A DNA stretch of 7,117 nt from Flavobacteriaceae bacterium (GTDB taxonomy: Bacteria > Bacteroidota > Bacteroidia > Flavobacteriales > Flavobacteriaceae), in assembly GCA_016763715.1 (NCBI GenBank), contig JAESTG010000087.1, positions 1 to 7,117 of the forward strand, written 5' to 3'. A program made the position numbers and the translations under genes. This document shows, piece by piece, positions 5,170 to 7,117 of this stretch. Under the pieces are notes generated by a model. It searched no databases. It saw only the letters and a program-made list of their open reading frames with translations, and was not told where the DNA came from. How positions within the stretch are numbered: the stretch's first letter is position 1; every line of letters starts with the position of its first letter.

Positions 5170-6525
5170 ATGAAAATTAAAATATATTATGTAATCGCTT
5201 TTATATGCTTCGGAATTTTTTCCATAAGTGCGCAAGAAAGTCAGAACGACATTTTGGCAACTTTCGACTCAGGTGCGTATACCGTTTATAAAGTAACCGA
5301 TAAAAAGAAATTTGAAAAAGTCAAGAAAACTTGGCCTGTTGAAATCACCAAAAATGGATTGGCTGTTTCTCAGGTCTTAGTAAAGCGTTCGGGAATATTA
5401 GACGAGCCATTCACTCCAGATGTACCTGGATATCCTGCTTACTTTGCTTATAAAACGTATCGTTTATCGTTTATGAAAGATTATGCAATCTATTACGAAT
5501 GGAACGGAAAACAAGAGGCCAAGACCAAATATGTTTTAGTAAAACCAGGGGGTAGTTTTGGCGAAAAATGGGAGGAAGCAAATACAAAAGTGGCGAAGTA
5601 TGCAATAGCTACTTTCAAAAATCAAAACGGAGCGCGCGCAAATGTAAAAGAAGCCAAAGTGGCCTTGGCCGAAGCAGATCGAAAAGCGAATTCTTTGGAA
5701 GGAAAGCAAGTCTCTAAAATAGAAATTAAGCTCGTTACTACACCAATTAAAGTTGCGCACTTTAGTGAAGCGATAGACTACGGAATTATTGCCACACTTA
5801 AAGATGGTACTCAATTAAAAACAAGCAACCTTGGGGGGAAGATACCTTGGGAGGATTTTAAATTAAAGAATATAGGCTGTAGTAATACCACAGAACGTGT
5901 CAAAGTGGATGAGGATGCGGCTAAAATCCCAAATGATGAGGTTGTGCTAGACGTTCGCTCTGTTTTTTACCCGTCACTAAAAGCGAAGAAAGCAATTCCA
6001 ACTACCAATGATGTATCTATTCAGGTAAACAGAAATGGGTTTTATGGAGCGGACAGAGCTCGGGCAACAAACACAGCTACTTTTGGGGCGAGTCAGCGAG
6101 GAGGTAATGGACATAAATTGCTAATTAAAGTTAAAACTGTAAAGCATAAAAGGACAGGTATTTCTTTAAATAAAATTGAAATCTACGATGAATCAGAGCG
6201 TCAAACAGTTGCAAATTATAAGCTAAGTCCTAGCACCCAATTAATAATCAATGCCAACGGCGGAAATGGACAATGGGGAAGTGACGGTACAAGTAACTCT
6301 TTCCCTAATGGAGATCGTGGAGGTAGTGGTGGAAATGGCGGTGATGTTACTATTATTAAAGATCCCTCTGTTTCAGAATTTAACATTACAATTAATAATA
6401 AAGGCGGTAAGGGAGGTAAAGGCGGTAAGCGCTATAATATGAATGGAACCTCAGGAGGAACAGGGGCCTCGGGGAGTAAAGGAATTACCACTACACAAAA
6501 AAAACCAGTGCAACTCAACTTTTAA
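5170..6525 (+). CDS. Exported protein with Gly-rich C-terminal region, function unknown
   Basis: This is a 451-residue protein. A signal peptide (residues 1 to about 22, ending FSISAQ) is followed by a globular region rich in Lys, Tyr and Phe (about 23-140) and a charged helix (about 144-178, NVKEAKVALAEADRKANSLE). Next is a stretch resembling a bacterial Ig-like beta domain (about 180-285, SKIEIKLVTTPIKVAHF and IIATLKDGTQLKTSNLGGKIPW). The C-terminal part contains Gly-rich blocks: NANGGNGQWGSDGT (361-374), NGDRGGSGGNGGD (380-392), NNKGGKGGKGGKR (409-421) and NGTSGGTGASGSKG (425-438), broken by a strand-like segment at 393-410. There is no lipobox and no sorting domain that I recognise. It has one Cys in the mature part (IGCSN, about 238). 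I assign no enzymatic role; a secreted or surface structural or binding protein is a guess. Site B lies upstream, and the next gene begins 26 bases downstream. Confidence 0.85.
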   Translation: MKIKIYYVIAFICFGIFSISAQESQNDILATFDSGAYTVYKVTDKKKFEKVKKTWPVEITKNGLAVSQVLVKRSGILDEPFTPDVPGYPAYFAYKTYRLSFMKDYAIYYEWNGKQEAKTKYVLVKPGGSFGEKWEEANTKVAKYAIATFKNQNGARANVKEAKVALAEADRKANSLEGKQVSKIEIKLVTTPIKVAHFSEAIDYGIIATLKDGTQLKTSNLGGKIPWEDFKLKNIGCSNTTERVKVDEDAAKIPNDEVVLDVRSVFYPSLKAKKAIPTTNDVSIQVNRNGFYGADRARATNTATFGASQRGGNGHKLLIKVKTVKHKRTGISLNKIEIYDESERQTVANYKLSPSTQLIINANGGNGQWGSDGTSNSFPNGDRGGSGGNGGDVTIIKDPSVSEFNITINNKGGKGGKGGKRYNMNGTSGGTGASGSKGITTTQKKPVQLNF

Positions 6526-6551
6526 CTATCAATAATCAAATTTAAATTACC

Positions 6552-7117
6552 ATGAAAAAACAAACGTTATTAACAGCAATACTAAGCTTATTTTTAATAA
6601 TAGGGATTAGTAACACAGCTGAAGCTCAATTTGGAAAGAAAGCGAAACAAGCTTTAGGGTTGGGAAAAAAAGGCAAAAATAAAGCTTCAAAGGCAAAAAC
6701 TAAAGGCAAAGGCGGAAGTGCAAAGTTTTCTGATTTCAATAACGAAACAGACGAACTAGGTATTACAGGGGAGTATTTTGGATATTCAGATAAAAGCGCA
6801 GTGGGCCTACGTTTTGTGAAAGAAGCAGAAGGGAAAATCGTCGACGAACTTCATTATTTTGAGAAAAAGGGAGATCCAATGATGAAGCTAAAAATGAAAG
6901 AAAGCTATTATAGAAAACATCAGGTAAAAATGTTCTTTTATTGGAGATCTGCAAGTGCCAAAAGTTATGTAGAAATGATTGAAGTTGCCCCAGGTGTAAT
7001 GGCAATCATTACAGGAGACCGCAGTTTAAATGAATATGACAAGCCAATTCCACTTGACGCAACTAGAACCGTTGTGGACTTAGGAGCCAAGAATAAAGCC
7101 GATTTTGAAACATGGGA
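6552..7117 (+). CDS. Exported protein with Lys/Gly-rich linker, function unknown (3' end outside window)
   Basis: An open frame starts at the ATG at 6552 and runs 188 codons to the window edge without a stop. Residues 1-25 form a signal peptide (MKKQTLLTAILSLFLIIGIS, then a cleavage region NTAEA before Q26). Residues 27-56 are a very basic, Gly/Lys/Ala-rich linker (GKKAKQALGLGKKGKNKASK, then AKTKGKGGSAK). From about 60 on the sequence looks globular, with Tyr/Phe-rich strands (ITGEYFGYSD, VDELHYFEKKGD, MFFYWRSASAKSYVEMIEV). I recognise no family. It follows the Gly-rich protein gene by 26 bases with no terminator or promoter visible between them, so it is probably the second gene of that operon and shares its control by site B. 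The linker could bind an acidic polymer or a negatively charged surface, but this is only inference. Confidence 0.8.
   Translation, partial: MKKQTLLTAILSLFLIIGISNTAEAQFGKKAKQALGLGKKGKNKASKAKTKGKGGSAKFSDFNNETDELGITGEYFGYSDKSAVGLRFVKEAEGKIVDELHYFEKKGDPMMKLKMKESYYRKHQVKMFFYWRSASAKSYVEMIEVAPGVMAIITGDRSLNEYDKPIPLDATRTVVDLGAKNKADFETW

Noticed and set aside
6367..6384. Single copy of a TTTCAGAA-like sequence inside the Gly-rich protein gene
   Set aside because: It encodes conserved-looking codons (VSEFN), has no partner 21 bp away and no promoter element nearby; it is probably chance.
6404..6430. Tandem GGCGGTAAG-type DNA repeat
   Set aside because: It is explained by the coded Gly-Gly-Lys triplets of the protein and is too short to call a separate repeat element.
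6251..6442. 63-codon frame overlapping the Gly-rich tail in another phase
   Set aside because: Its Val/Glu/Met-rich sequence is what the GGN/GGT repeat codons give when read out of frame.

Overview
The window reads as a Bacteroidota chromosome, most likely a member of the Flavobacteriaceae. The pointers are low GC, A-rich leaders without clear Shine-Dalgarno sequences, promoter elements of the Bacteroidota TTTG / TAnnTTTG type, a periplasmic-TPR LytS-type histidine kinase paired with a LytTR regulator, and several small exported proteins of Flavobacteriia style. No RNA gene, insertion sequence or CRISPR array is visible.

Layout. Positions 3-62 hold the last codons of a plus-strand gene that looks like recJ, followed by a small membrane protein of the NrtS nitrate/nitrite transporter type (119-367). 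Facing it on the minus strand is a compact apparent operon: a 43-residue single-pass membrane protein (1640-1771), queD (1168-1617) and lpxH (387-1142). Divergent from this operon, on the plus strand, is a two-component system: a 615-residue sensor kinase (1922-3769) and, 3 bases after its stop codon, a 249-residue LytTR response regulator (3773-4522). Next come a 106-residue exported protein of unknown function (4624-4944) with a strong intrinsic terminator (4971-5010), a 451-residue exported protein with a Gly-rich tail (5170-6525), and 26 bases later an exported protein with a Lys/Gly-rich linker (6552 to the window edge).

The most interesting signal is regulatory. Three plus-strand intergenic regions (before the kinase, before the 106-residue protein and before the Gly-rich protein) each carry two copies of a motif close to ATTTCAGCAATTGAAACC. 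The copies are exactly 21 bp apart, start to start. In all three regions a TAnnTTTG-like -7 element begins exactly 40 bp after the start of the second copy, and two of the three lack a recognisable -33 element. A 21-bp period is what LytTR-domain regulators are known to bind. The simplest reading is that the encoded regulator activates its own operon and two neighbouring exported-protein transcription units, so sensor, regulator, operators and output sit together in about 5 kb. This regulon is inferred from sequence pattern and has not been tested.
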